From positions 2,666,001 through 2,730,000 of the forward strand of contig NZ_CP075583.1 of the NCBI RefSeq assembly GCF_023509035.1: a stretch of DNA of 64,000 bases, written 5' to 3'. The notes under the pieces are model-generated. The model searched no databases and was not told the origin of the DNA. It was given only the letters and a program-made list of their open reading frames with translations. The position numbers and the translations under genes were made by a program. The DNA is from Janthinobacterium lividum. Lineage in GTDB: Bacteria > Pseudomonadota > Gammaproteobacteria > Burkholderiales > Burkholderiaceae_D. This document shows positions 17,833 through 26,585 of the stretch, piece by piece; position 1 is the stretch's first letter; each line of letters begins with the position of its first letter.

Positions 17833-18198
17833 TTACAACTGCGGCACGTCGGGCGCGCCGACCGGACCTACATCCATGCCGTCATAGCTGGCCAGCTGGT
17901 TTTCCTGGGCAAACGCCATCAGTTCGCCATTGCGTGCGTGCAGGCTGTCGACGCCATGCACTTCGGCTTTTTCCACGTGCAGCACCCACACGGGCGGTGC
18001 TGCCGGATCGTCGAGTTCGGGCTGGTACAGTTCCACGGGGCGGTAGCCCTGCAGCGCCAGCAAGGTGGCGGCCTGCTCCAGCGGTTCGGACGTCGGGTTG
18101 GTGAAGTAATAGCCCCACAGCAGCGGCTGGGACAGATCCCACGGCGCGTTTTCTGCGATATTGGCGAACAGTTCGGTTACGTCTTCTTTGGTCATCAT
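17833..18198 (-). CDS. RraB-like ribonuclease E regulator domain protein
   Basis: A 121-residue acidic cytosolic protein. The block PWDLSQPLLWGYYF followed by LEQAATLLALQGYRPVELY resembles the RraB fold, in which a small ferredoxin-like protein binds RNase E and alters its activity. The start is unclear: ATG at 18198 or 18195; a TTG at 18216 adds six residues. None has a strong ribosome site. Family assignment is moderate; the function is inferred from it. Confidence 0.62.
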   Translation of the reverse strand: MMTKEDVTELFANIAENAPWDLSQPLLWGYYFTNPTSEPLEQAATLLALQGYRPVELYQPELDDPAAPPVWVLHVEKAEVHGVDSLHARNGELMAFAQENQLASYDGMDVGPVGAPDVPQL

Positions 18199-18266
18199 GG
18201 CGGTGCTTTCAGTCAATTCCAGGGCGCGATCTTAACATCGGTGACGGTGACGCGCCACGCGCCCAT

Positions 18267-18296
18267 AAAAAACCGGCTTGGTAGCCGGTTTTTCAT
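18267..18296 (-). terminator. Terminator of the outer-membrane barrel gene
   Basis: An 11-bp perfect stem (18268-18278 with 18283-18293), whose outer pairs are A-T, followed on the minus strand by a T run. It lies 45 bp past the barrel stop codon. Confidence 0.85.
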
Positions 18297-18337
18297 TTGC
18301 CGTTGAACGGCTTGATGCTGATACGCGTGAGCGTGAA

Positions 18338-18901
18338 TTAGAACTTGTAACGCAGGCCGATCGACAGCAGGTCGGCTTTCAGATTGCCGCCATCCACGTC
18401 CAGGATTTTACCGAAGTTTTCATATTCCGCGACCAGCGACAGTTTTTTGTCGAAGTGGTAAGCAGCACCGATGCCAAAGACGGCTGCGGTCTTGTTTTTG
18501 GAACCGCTGAAATCAAAGTAGTCATTGTTGAAACTGATTTTGGCGCGATTTTGCGTTACACCAGCTTTGCCGAACAGCGAAAATTGTTCGTTCAATGGCA
18601 GGGTGCCTGTGGCCGCCACGTAAAACGCGCTGCTTTTCAGGTGGGCCGATGCGTCTTCCGCATACAGTTTCACCTTGCCAAAATTAACGTAGCCAGCTTC
18701 TGCGCCGAAGTTTGGCGTGAAATCGTAGCCAGCGTACGCTTTGTAGCCGGTTTTGTTTTCTTTTTCCGAGCCTTGGCCATCGACGCTTGCTTTGAATTCC
18801 GAACGACCGATGTTAGCACCGGCGTAGAAGCCTTCAGCTTGGGCGAACAAAGGGAATGCCAGGGCGGCGCCGACGACTGCTGCAAACAATTGCTTTTTCA
18901 T
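18338..18901 (-). CDS. Small outer-membrane beta-barrel protein (OmpA/OmpX-like transmembrane barrel)
   Basis: A 187-residue exported protein with signal peptide (MKKQLFAAVVGAALAFPLFAQA) and a barrel of alternating strands beginning GFYAGANIGRSEF and ending LSIGLRYKF. The terminal Phe is the standard signal for BAM-dependent assembly. It has only the barrel, with no periplasmic peptidoglycan domain. The role cannot be told from sequence. It is a monocistronic unit with its own terminator and an AT-rich upstream region containing a long inverted repeat. Confidence 0.87.
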   Translation of the reverse strand: MKKQLFAAVVGAALAFPLFAQAEGFYAGANIGRSEFKASVDGQGSEKENKTGYKAYAGYDFTPNFGAEAGYVNFGKVKLYAEDASAHLKSSAFYVAATGTLPLNEQFSLFGKAGVTQNRAKISFNNDYFDFSGSKNKTAAVFGIGAAYHFDKKLSLVAEYENFGKILDVDGGNLKADLLSIGLRYKF

Positions 18902-18916
18902 ATTAATCCTAGATAA

Positions 18917-18946
18917 TTAATGCGGAGAGACTGTCTCGCCGCTTAA
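18917..18946 (-). promoter_or_regulatory. Long inverted repeat in the barrel-gene leader
   Basis: A near-perfect 30-bp inverted repeat with arms TTAAtGCGGaGAGAC and GTCTCgCCGCTTAA around a single central T, 16-45 bp upstream of the start codon. It could form a leader hairpin just above the ribosome site or be a protein operator. The surrounding 18947-19069 is AT-rich and contains no gene. Confidence 0.5.
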
Positions 18947-19069
18947 TGGGAACCGAATTGTATAGGGATGAATATGTTTATGTAAGGCAATTATTTAAAA
19001 AATATTAGAAATAAATCATTTGTTGTTTTTGGGCAACGCATAATGTGAAATACCTATCTGCGCAGCCCG

Positions 19070-20575
19070 TCATGCAGCGCCGCTGAAATGCACGCTGACC
19101 TTCAATCCATGTCCATTCGCCGCCGTGGCCAGTTCCAGGCGCGCGCCGTGCAGGGCCGCGATGTCGCGCACGATGGCCAGTCCCAACCCGGCGCCGCCCG
19201 GATTGCTCTCGAGCGCCGCGCCGACCCGGTAGAACGGCGTCAACACGCGTTCGCGCTCGGCCGGCGGGATGCCCTTGCCGCTGTCTTCCACCTCCAGCAC
19301 GGCGCCGTCATCGTGTCCGTGCCCTGCCTGCGCCGCGCGCACGCGCAGGATCACGCTGCCACCTTGCGGCGTGTAGCGCAGGGCATTGTCGACCAGGTTG
19401 GCCAGCAGTTCATGCAGCAGCAGGGCCTGGCCATGCACGGGCGCTTCGTCGGGTGCTTCCAGCGACAGGTCGATATTCCTGCCAACGGCGGCCATGGCCA
19501 TTTCCAGTCCCACCTGCTGCGCCACGTCGCGCAGCGCGACGGTGTCCATGGCAAGGCTGTCGCCGCCATGTTCGATGCGCGCCAGGGTCAGCAGGCGGTT
19601 GGCCAGCAGCACGGTCGAATCGGTGGTGGCCGCGATCGAACGCACAATGTCGCGCAGGGCGGCGATGTCGGGCGGGGAGCCCGCCTGGCGCTCGCATTCG
19701 CGCATGGCCAGTTCGGCCTGGGTTTTCAGCACCGTCAGCGGCGTGCGCAACTGGTGCGAGGCGTCGGCGATGAAGCGGCGCTGGCTGGCGATCAGTTGCT
19801 GCAGGCGCGACATGGAGCCGTTCATGGCACTGACCAGCGGGCGCATTTCCTTGTGCACCAGCGTGGGATCGACGTCGGACAGGTCGGACAGGGTACGCGT
19901 CTCGACTTCCGTTTTCAAGCGCATCAGCGGCCGCAGCACCAGGCGCACGGCAAACCACACGAGGGCGCCCATCACCAGTATCATCGCCGCCTGCCAGCTC
20001 AGGGTATCGAACAGGATCTGGTTCGACAGGCCGCGCCGCGCATCGAGCGTCTCGGCCACCTGGATCAGGGCGATGCCGCGCATCGAGTCGTCATACACGG
20101 GTTGCAGCAGGGCGGCGATGCGGATCGGCTTGCCGTGGTAGTCGGCGTGGTAGAAGCGCACCAGGGCCGGATAATTCTGCGAGCGGGGCACGTTTTTCGG
20201 CACGGGCGGCAAGTCGCCATAGCCCGAGACCAGTTCGCCGTTGATGCCCGTCACCTTGTAGTAGATGCGCCCCAGGGTGTCGGTCTCGAAGCTGTCGAGC
20301 GCCACATAGGGCACTTCGGCCACCACCTTGCCGCCGACGATGGAGACGCGCTCGGCCAGCGCACGCGTCGACGCCAGCAAGGAGCGGTCGTAGGCCATGT
20401 CGGCCGCGTCGAGGGCGTTGCGGTAGACGAAGACGGCATCGAGCAGCACCAGCATCACCAGGGGGATGAGCAGCCAGCGCAGCAGCTGGCTGCGCAGGCT
20501 GCCCAGCGGCCGGCCCTGCGCCCAGCGCCGGCGCAGGCGCTCGAACACGGGCAGGGGTGGGGCGCGCACGGTCAT
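19070..20575 (-). CDS. Sensor histidine kinase, TctE-like
   Basis: A 501-residue inner-membrane kinase. The first helix (residues about 33-50) is followed by a periplasmic 2CSK_N-type sensor region (about 55-190), a second helix (about 195-215), the phospho-acceptor H-box RRFIADASHQLRTPLTVLK, the N-box LLANLVDNALRYTPQGG, then EDSGKGIPP and GGAGLGLAIVRDIAA. The N-terminal sensor type and neighbours point to the TctE group, which senses carboxylates, rather than PmrB. Its ATG overlaps the response regulator stop (ATGA). Confidence 0.88.
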   Translation of the reverse strand: MTVRAPPLPVFERLRRRWAQGRPLGSLRSQLLRWLLIPLVMLVLLDAVFVYRNALDAADMAYDRSLLASTRALAERVSIVGGKVVAEVPYVALDSFETDTLGRIYYKVTGINGELVSGYGDLPPVPKNVPRSQNYPALVRFYHADYHGKPIRIAALLQPVYDDSMRGIALIQVAETLDARRGLSNQILFDTLSWQAAMILVMGALVWFAVRLVLRPLMRLKTEVETRTLSDLSDVDPTLVHKEMRPLVSAMNGSMSRLQQLIASQRRFIADASHQLRTPLTVLKTQAELAMRECERQAGSPPDIAALRDIVRSIAATTDSTVLLANRLLTLARIEHGGDSLAMDTVALRDVAQQVGLEMAMAAVGRNIDLSLEAPDEAPVHGQALLLHELLANLVDNALRYTPQGGSVILRVRAAQAGHGHDDGAVLEVEDSGKGIPPAERERVLTPFYRVGAALESNPGGAGLGLAIVRDIAALHGARLELATAANGHGLKVSVHFSGAA

Positions 20576-21294
20576 TTTGGCGCGGCCGGCACCATGGCGC
20601 TGCGCGGCTGCAGCAGGTAGCCGATGCCGCGTAGGGTGGTGATGACGGCGGCGTCGGGCGAGCCGCTTTCCACGCCGCTCTCAAGTTTCTTGCGCACGCG
20701 GTGGATGTATAGTTCGATGGCGTCCAGGTTGGCGTCGTCGGCCAGTGCGAAGACTTCGTCGAACAGCTTTTCCTTCGATACGGCGCGCCCCGAGCGCGTG
20801 ATCAGCGCTTCGAGCACCGCGTGTTCGCGCGGCGTCAGGGCCAGCGCCGCGCCGGCATAGCTGAACATGCGCGTGACGGTGTCGAAACTGAGGGCGCCGC
20901 AGGTGTGCACGAGGGCTTCGTTGCCCTGGCTGCGGCGCAGCAGGGCTTTCACGCGCGCTTCCAGTTCGGCCAGTTCGAACGGCTTGGCCATGTAATCGTC
21001 CGCACCCAGGTTCAGGCCCTGTACTTTTTCATCGAGGCCGCCGCGCGCCGTGAGTATCATGACGGGAGTCTTGCCGCGCGTGCCGCCGCGCGCGCGCAGG
21101 CGGCGCAGCACGTCCAAGCCGTCCATCTTCGGCAGGGTCAGGTCGAGAAGCACCAGTGAGTATTCCTGCGTGTGCAGCAGGGCGTCGGCATCGGCGCCGT
21201 TGTGGGCGGTCTCCACCGTCAGGTGCGCGTCGCGCAGGGCCTTTGCCAGCCAGTGCGACAGCTCCAGATGGTCTTCCACTAATAATATGCGCAT
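20572..21294 (-). CDS. OmpR-family response regulator, TctD-like
   Basis: A 240-residue regulator with receiver domain (VEDHLE acidic pair, phospho-Asp in LVLLDLTLPKMDG, ILTAR, Lys in GADDYMAKPF) and a C-terminal winged helix (LTPREHAVLEALITRSGR, then LDAIELYIHRVRKKLE). The start is ATG at 21294 (MRILLVEDH); an ATG at 21306 is possible and the GGAG lies only 3 nt before the first. The pair is transcribed away from the porin, TctC and ABC importer genes, which are its likely targets by analogy with TctDE control of uptake genes. Confidence 0.88.
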   Translation of the reverse strand: MRILLVEDHLELSHWLAKALRDAHLTVETAHNGADADALLHTQEYSLVLLDLTLPKMDGLDVLRRLRARGGTRGKTPVMILTARGGLDEKVQGLNLGADDYMAKPFELAELEARVKALLRRSQGNEALVHTCGALSFDTVTRMFSYAGAALALTPREHAVLEALITRSGRAVSKEKLFDEVFALADDANLDAIELYIHRVRKKLESGVESGSPDAAVITTLRGIGYLLQPRSAMVPAAPK

Positions 21295-21330
21295 GGTCTC
21301 CGCCATTCGTTGAAATGGATGCAGTGTAAG

Positions 21331-21479
21331 CCTGTCAGCGCCGCGCCGACAGGGGCGGCGATGAATATGTTTGTCCACCTTGTGGCTGGTGGGCGACACC
21401 TGTCAGTCTGAAAGCGAATTGAAAGGATCGCGCTCATATAGTGTGATCCTGATTCATGAAATTGATCAGGCATATCACT
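21331..21479. promoter_or_regulatory. Shared control region of the two-component pair and the porin
   Basis: Two direct copies of CCTGTCAG at 21331-21338 and 21399-21406 are candidate regulator half-sites; the first also pairs with GACAGG at 21348-21353. An imperfect nested inverted repeat at 21443-21478 (GTGATCCTGA with TCAGG...ATCAC) sits just upstream of the porin ribosome site AAGGGAGA. TATAGT at 21437-21442 could be a -10. Positions are read directly; the roles are inferred. Confidence 0.45.
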
Positions 21480-21508
21480 AATAACTATATCTAAGGGAGA
21501 TACTTTAC

Positions 21509-22570
21509 ATGAAGAAAACCGCATTCTCGCTGGCCGCCATGGCGGTACTCGCCGCTGCCGGCAGCGCCCACGCCCAGTCGAACGTCACCCTGTACGGCCG
21601 CCTAGACGCCGGCATCAGCAACACCAGCAACGCCGGTCCGAACAAAAGCTCGATGACGCAAGTCAGTTCGGGTGGCATGAACACCTCGCGCTGGGGCATC
21701 CTGGGCAGCGAAGACCTGGGCGGCGGCCTGAAGGCCGTCTTCAATCTGGAAGGCGGCATCCTGGTCGACACGGGCGCGGCTGATGGCGCGCTGTTCAAGC
21801 GCCAGGCCAATGTGGGCCTGGAAGGCGCGTTTGGCCGCGTCGTTCTGGGCCGCTCCTTCACCACCGTGTATGACTTCGTGCTGCCGTTCGATCCGATGGC
21901 CTATGCACCGTTCTACTCGTGGGCCACTTCGGCCAACGCGACGGGCCCGAGCAAATACGGCATGACGACTGCCTTCGACAACATGGTCAAGTATTCGGGC
22001 AAGACGGGCGACTTCAGCTACGGCGCATCGTATGGTTTCGGCGAGCAGTCGACGGGCAACTCGGACAGCGCCAAGCTGTCCACGGCCGTCACCTACAAGA
22101 CCGGCCCTGTCAGCCTGCTGGCCACGTATGAACAGGTGAACGGCAATGCCATCGCCGGCGGCGCGCGCGACAAGACCACCGTGTACCACCTGGGCGCCAT
22201 GTATGACGACGGCCCGTGGAAAGTGCAGGCGGCGGCGCGCGACTACAAGCTCGATCCGGCTGCCTCCGGCAAGCCCGACGTGCGCGGCACCCTGTACTGG
22301 GGCGGCGTCAGCTACAAGACCACGCCGGTCATCACCCTGACGGGCGTGATCTACTACCAGGACGTGAAAAACGTGGCCGCCAATCTCGATGCCGATCCGA
22401 TCATGTACGTGGCGCGCGTGCGCTATGCCCTGTCCAAACGCACCGACCTGTATGTGGCCGGCGCGTATGCCAAGGCCAAGCACAATCAGCTGGTCAGCCT
22501 GTCGCGTGACGATGCCGGTTTCGGCGACACGCAGCGCGGCCTGATCGCCGGCATCCAGCACCGCTTCTAA
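21509..22570 (+). CDS. General bacterial porin (trimeric 16-strand, Burkholderiales type)
   Basis: A 353-residue outer-membrane porin. It has the signal peptide MKKTAFSLAAMAVLAAAGSA cleaved before QSNVTLYGRLDAGI, the hallmark first strand, then SRWGILGSEDLGGGLKAVFNLEGG, and the C-terminal strand ending GLIAGIQHRF with terminal Phe. A strong ribosome site precedes the ATG. It is the first gene of the unit divergent from the TctDE-like pair and would give the substrate entry through the outer membrane. Confidence 0.93.
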   Translation: MKKTAFSLAAMAVLAAAGSAHAQSNVTLYGRLDAGISNTSNAGPNKSSMTQVSSGGMNTSRWGILGSEDLGGGLKAVFNLEGGILVDTGAADGALFKRQANVGLEGAFGRVVLGRSFTTVYDFVLPFDPMAYAPFYSWATSANATGPSKYGMTTAFDNMVKYSGKTGDFSYGASYGFGEQSTGNSDSAKLSTAVTYKTGPVSLLATYEQVNGNAIAGGARDKTTVYHLGAMYDDGPWKVQAAARDYKLDPAASGKPDVRGTLYWGGVSYKTTPVITLTGVIYYQDVKNVAANLDADPIMYVARVRYALSKRTDLYVAGAYAKAKHNQLVSLSRDDAGFGDTQRGLIAGIQHRF

Positions 22571-22573
22571 GCC

Positions 22574-23560
22574 ATGACGATGCTGCGCGCCCTGTTCCTG
22601 TCGCTGCTGTGCCTGCTGCCCGCCGTGGCCGGGGCACAGGCGTCCGCGCCGGCCGAGTGCGTAGTGCCGTCCAAGCCGGGCGGCGCCATGGATTTGACGT
22701 GCAAGCTGGCGAAAAAAGGCCTGGCGCAGGAGGGCGGGGCAGGCGCGGCTGCGGGAACGGCCATGCGCATCAGCTATCTGCCCGGCGGCATCGGCGCCGT
22801 GGCCTGGCACTCGATGGGCTCGCAACGGCGCCGCGCGGAGCCGAACACGCTGGTGGCCTTTTCGGGCGGCTCGCTGCTCAATCTGGCGCAGGGCAAGTTC
22901 GGCAATGCCAAGGCGGGCGACGTGCGCTGGGTGGCGGCGCTGGGCGCCGACTACGGCATGATCGCCGTGCGCAGCGATTCGCCCTACAAGACGCTGGGCG
23001 ACCTGATCGCGGCATTGCGCCAGCATCCGGACAAGGTGCTGATCGGCGTCTCCGGCACCATCGGCAGCCAGGACTGGCTGAAGATGGCGCTGGTGGCGCG
23101 CCATGCCGGCATCGATCCGAAAGTGCTGCGTTTTGTCGCACTCGAAGGCGGCGGCGAAGTGTTTACGGCGATGCAGGCCGATTACGTGCAGGTGGTCTCG
23201 GGCGACACGTCCGAGGCCACCCTGAACGCCAGCGCCAACCATGCGCGCGTGCTGGCAGTGCTGTCGGAAAAACGCCTGCCCGGCGTGCTTGCCGGCGTGC
23301 CGACGGCGCGCGAGCAGGGCTTCGACGTGGTCTGGCCCATCATCCGCGGCGTGTGGATGGGGCCGCAGGTGCCGGAGGCGGACTACCAGCGCTGGGTGGC
23401 CACCTTTGACCGCGTCATGGCCACGCCGCAGTTCGCCGAGTGGCGCGCCCAGGCCGGCCTGTACCCATTCGCCCTGACGGGGCCGAAGCTGACCGCGTAT
23501 GTCAAGAAGGCGGTCGACGAGTATGCCAGGCAGGCAAATGAGCTTGGCCTGATGCGCTGA
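22574..23560 (+). CDS. TctC/Bug-family periplasmic solute-binding protein (orphan)
   Basis: A 328-residue protein with signal peptide (about 22 residues) and the Bug fold: CVVPSKPGGAMDLTCKLAKK at the N-terminus, then DYGMIAVRSDSPYKTLGDLIAAL and GVSGTIGSQDWLKMAL. These proteins bind carboxylates for tripartite tricarboxylate transporters or serve as extracellular sensors. No TctA or TctB membrane gene is present, so a sensing role for the TctE-like kinase or loading of another transporter is plausible. It begins 3 bp after the porin stop. Confidence 0.88.
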   Translation: MTMLRALFLSLLCLLPAVAGAQASAPAECVVPSKPGGAMDLTCKLAKKGLAQEGGAGAAAGTAMRISYLPGGIGAVAWHSMGSQRRRAEPNTLVAFSGGSLLNLAQGKFGNAKAGDVRWVAALGADYGMIAVRSDSPYKTLGDLIAALRQHPDKVLIGVSGTIGSQDWLKMALVARHAGIDPKVLRFVALEGGGEVFTAMQADYVQVVSGDTSEATLNASANHARVLAVLSEKRLPGVLAGVPTAREQGFDVVWPIIRGVWMGPQVPEADYQRWVATFDRVMATPQFAEWRAQAGLYPFALTGPKLTAYVKKAVDEYARQANELGLMR

Positions 23561-23605
23561 ACGACATCCTATTAAAAAAACCTATTCATAGACGGAGACA
23601 ACCCC

Positions 23606-24703
23606 ATGCAAACCAAGACCCTGCTTCAAGCCGCCCTTGCCACTGCGTTTGCCAGCCTGGCCGGCGCCGCTTTTGCGCAAGTGCCGCCCGGTTATCCGGC
23701 CGACTACCAGAAGGTCATCGACGCGGCCAAGAAGGAAGGCAAGGTGGTGATCTACAGCGCCACCGACAGCAAGGCCGCCGCTCCGCTGATCAAGGATTTC
23801 AGCGCCCTGTATCCGGGCATCTCGGTCGAATACAACGACATGAATTCGACGGAAGTGTATAACCGCTTCATTTCCGAAGTGGCCGCCGGCGGCAACACGG
23901 CCGACGTGATGTGGTCGTCCGCGATGGACTTGCAGATGCGCCTGGCCTCGGATGGCTACGCGCTTAAGTACAAATCTGTCGAAGCGTCCAAGATTCCCGG
24001 CTGGGCCATGTGGGACGACCAGGCCTACGGCACCACGTTCGAGCCGGCCGCCATCGTCTACAACAAGCGTTTGCTCGATGCTAAGGAAGTGCCGAAGAAC
24101 CACGACGATTTCGTCAAGCTGATCGCCACGCCGAAATTCAAGGACAAGGTCACCACCTACGACATCGAAAAGTCGGGCGTCGGCTTCATGTTCATGGCGC
24201 AGGATGCGAAGGAATATCAGCAGTTCCTGGCGCTGGAAAACGCCTTTGGCACGGCCAAGGTGCGCGTGCAGTCGTCGACGGGTACCATGATGGAGCGCAT
24301 CTCCTCGGGTGAAAACCTGATCGGCTACAACGTACTTGGCTCCTACGCGCTGGTGCGCGCCAAGACCGACCCGTCGATCGGCGTGGTGCTGCCCAAGGAT
24401 TACACGCTGATCCTGTCGCGCGTGCAGTTCATCAACAAGAACGCGAAGAACGTCAACGCCGGCAAGCTGTGGCTCGATTACATTCTGTCGCACCGCGGCC
24501 AGACCATCATCGCGAACGGCGCCAAGCTGTTCGCCATCCGCGCCGACGTCACCGGCGAGACCACTTCGGCCGACTTGATCAAGCTCATCGGTGCGGCCAA
24601 TGTCAAACCGATTCCCGTGCATCCGATCATCCTGCAATTTTTGGGGCCGGCCAAGCGCATGGCCTTCTTGAAGCAGTGGAAAGAAACAGCCGGCAAAAAA
24701 TAA
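23606..24703 (+). CDS. ABC importer substrate-binding protein (family 1, AfuA/FbpA type)
   Basis: A 365-residue periplasmic binding protein with signal peptide (to about residue 24, AAFAQ) and the AfuA-like start KEGKVVIYSATDSKAAAPLIKDF. Databases usually call such proteins iron(III)-binding. The adjacent-tyrosine pair used by FbpA to hold iron is not visible here (the corresponding stretch reads GENLIGYNVLGSYALV), so another ligand such as an organic anion or sugar phosphate is at least as likely. GGAGA precedes the start. A stable hairpin follows the gene, typical after a highly expressed binding protein. Confidence 0.88.
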   Translation: MQTKTLLQAALATAFASLAGAAFAQVPPGYPADYQKVIDAAKKEGKVVIYSATDSKAAAPLIKDFSALYPGISVEYNDMNSTEVYNRFISEVAAGGNTADVMWSSAMDLQMRLASDGYALKYKSVEASKIPGWAMWDDQAYGTTFEPAAIVYNKRLLDAKEVPKNHDDFVKLIATPKFKDKVTTYDIEKSGVGFMFMAQDAKEYQQFLALENAFGTAKVRVQSSTGTMMERISSGENLIGYNVLGSYALVRAKTDPSIGVVLPKDYTLILSRVQFINKNAKNVNAGKLWLDYILSHRGQTIIANGAKLFAIRADVTGETTSADLIKLIGAANVKPIPVHPIILQFLGPAKRMAFLKQWKETAGKK

Positions 24704-24714
24704 CGCCGTCCTGG

Positions 24715-24742
24715 CCGTCCGCAGGCGCGTGCCCGCGGACGG
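24715..24742 (+). promoter_or_regulatory. Intercistronic hairpin after the binding-protein gene
   Basis: An 8-bp perfect GC stem (24715-24722 with 24735-24742) with a 12-nt loop and no T run. In ABC operons such structures stabilise the binding-protein message and lower downstream expression. Confidence 0.5.
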
Positions 24743-24772
24743 TTGCCGCACCCTTCATTCATTGGATTCATC

Positions 24773-26563
24773 ATGCAAACTGCCATCTTGCCGCTGCCTG
24801 CACGGTCGCGCTCTCCCTTGTCGCGCCTGAACTGGTCGCGCGGCGTGGTCGTGACGATCACGCTGATCGCCATTTTCCTGCCGCTGTTCCTGATTTTTTA
24901 TCAGAGCTTTTTGAACGCGCCGTTTTTCATGCCGGTGCGCGAATTCGGCTTTGACTCCTACCGTTTCATCTTCGATGATCCCGATTTTTCCATGGCCTTC
25001 AAGAATGGCCTGATGCTGGCTTTCGGCCTGACCGTCATCGCCGTGCCGCTGGGCGGCATGCTGGCCTTCCTGATGGTGCGCACGGATTTGCCGGGCCGCG
25101 GCTGGGTGGCGCCCATGCTGCTGGTGCCCATTTTTGTGTCGCCGATGGTGATGGGTTTTGGCTACGTCGTGTCGATGGGGCCCGTGGGCTTTTACTCGAT
25201 CTGGGCCAAGGAGCTGCTCGGCTTCGTGCCCTGGAATATTTATTCCTTCACCAGCATCGTCATCATCGCCGGCCTGACGCACGTGCCGCACGTCTACCTG
25301 TATGCCTCGTCAGCACTGAAAAGCCTGGGCTCGGACGTGGAAGAAGCGGCCCGCGTGGCCGGCGCTTCGCCGATCCAGGTGATGCTCAATGTGTCGCTGC
25401 CGATGATCATGCCGGCGCTGGCATATGCGGGCGTGCTGGTGTTCTTCCTCGGCTTCGAAGTGTTCGGCCTGGTGCTGGTGCTTGGTGATCCGGAAGGCCA
25501 TCTGGTGCTGCCGACCTATCTGTACAAGCTGACGAATAAACTGGGCACGCCGTCCTACCACCTGATGGCGGCCGTTGCCGTGTGCCTGGTGATGGTGACC
25601 ATGCCGCTGGTGATGATACAGCGCTGGCTGCTGAAATCGGCCAACAAGTATGTGTCGATCAAAGGCAAGGGCGCGCGCAGCAAGGCCATGCCGCTGGGCC
25701 GCTGGAAGTGGCTGGCGTTTGCCTTGCTGGCCGGCTGGCTGATCTTCACCATCATCCTGCCTTTGAGCGGCATCGTGCTGCGCTCCTTCGTGCAGTACTG
25801 GGGCGAGGGCGTGCACCTGGCCGACGTGCTGACCTTGCAGCATTTCCGCGATATTTTCGACCAGCCTTCGCTGGTGCGCGGCATCGTCAACACCATCCTG
25901 ATCGGCGTCGTCGGCGGCGCGCTGGCCGTGGGCTGCTACAGCTTCATCGCGCTGGCCATGCACCGCAAGCAGGACGGCATCACGCGCCTGCTCGACTACA
26001 GCGTGCTGGTGCCGCGCGCCGTGCCTGGCCTCTTGGCCGGCCTGTCGTTCCTGTGGGTGTTCCTGTTCGTGCCGGCCTGGCTCGACGGCATATTGAAAGG
26101 CATGGACAACGGCGTGGCCCTGTGGCTGAGCGGTCATGTGATTCCCGTGTTGCGCGAACTGCGGTCGACGATCTTCGCACTGTGGCTCGCCTATTCGGTG
26201 GTGTGGATGGCCTACGGCATGCGCCTCATTTCCACCGCGCTGCTGCAGGTGGGACCGGAGCTGGAAGAGGCGGCGCGCGCCGTGGGCGCCAGCCGCGGCC
26301 AGGTGACGCGCGACGTCACGCTGCCGCTGATCAAATACGGCTTGCTGGGCGCCTGGCTGATGGTGTTCCTGATCTTCGAGCGCGAGTACTCGACGGGCGT
26401 GTACCTGCTTTCGCCAGGCACGGAAGTGATCGGCGCCATGCTGGTATCGCTGTGGGCAGGCGGCTCGACCGACCTGGTAGCGGCGCTGTCCTTCATCAAT
26501 ATCACCCTGGTGGCCATCGGCCTGGGCATCGCGCTGCGCTTTGGCGTCAAGTTGCATAACTAA
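24773..26563 (+). CDS. Fused double ABC permease (FbpB/AfuB/ThiP type)
   Basis: A 596-residue inner-membrane protein made of two homologous permease halves of about six helices each. The first EAA loop is EEAARVAGASPIQVMLNVSLP near residue 210 and the second is EEAARAVGASRGQVTRDVTLP near residue 500, the contact points for the ATPase. The ATG at 24773 (MQTAILPLPARSRSP) is preferred to a TTG at 24743. It lies between the binding protein and the ATPase genes of the same importer. Confidence 0.9.
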   Translation: MQTAILPLPARSRSPLSRLNWSRGVVVTITLIAIFLPLFLIFYQSFLNAPFFMPVREFGFDSYRFIFDDPDFSMAFKNGLMLAFGLTVIAVPLGGMLAFLMVRTDLPGRGWVAPMLLVPIFVSPMVMGFGYVVSMGPVGFYSIWAKELLGFVPWNIYSFTSIVIIAGLTHVPHVYLYASSALKSLGSDVEEAARVAGASPIQVMLNVSLPMIMPALAYAGVLVFFLGFEVFGLVLVLGDPEGHLVLPTYLYKLTNKLGTPSYHLMAAVAVCLVMVTMPLVMIQRWLLKSANKYVSIKGKGARSKAMPLGRWKWLAFALLAGWLIFTIILPLSGIVLRSFVQYWGEGVHLADVLTLQHFRDIFDQPSLVRGIVNTILIGVVGGALAVGCYSFIALAMHRKQDGITRLLDYSVLVPRAVPGLLAGLSFLWVFLFVPAWLDGILKGMDNGVALWLSGHVIPVLRELRSTIFALWLAYSVVWMAYGMRLISTALLQVGPELEEAARAVGASRGQVTRDVTLPLIKYGLLGAWLMVFLIFEREYSTGVYLLSPGTEVIGAMLVSLWAGGSTDLVAALSFINITLVAIGLGIALRFGVKLHN

Positions 26564-26585
26564 ATACAAAAACTGAGACCACATC

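Noticed and set aside
19070..21294. Reading the two-component pair as PmrAB because it lies near the arn genes
   Set aside because: The sensor domain and the divergent porin/TctC/ABC genes fit TctDE; the arn genes are separated by 4 kb and other operons.
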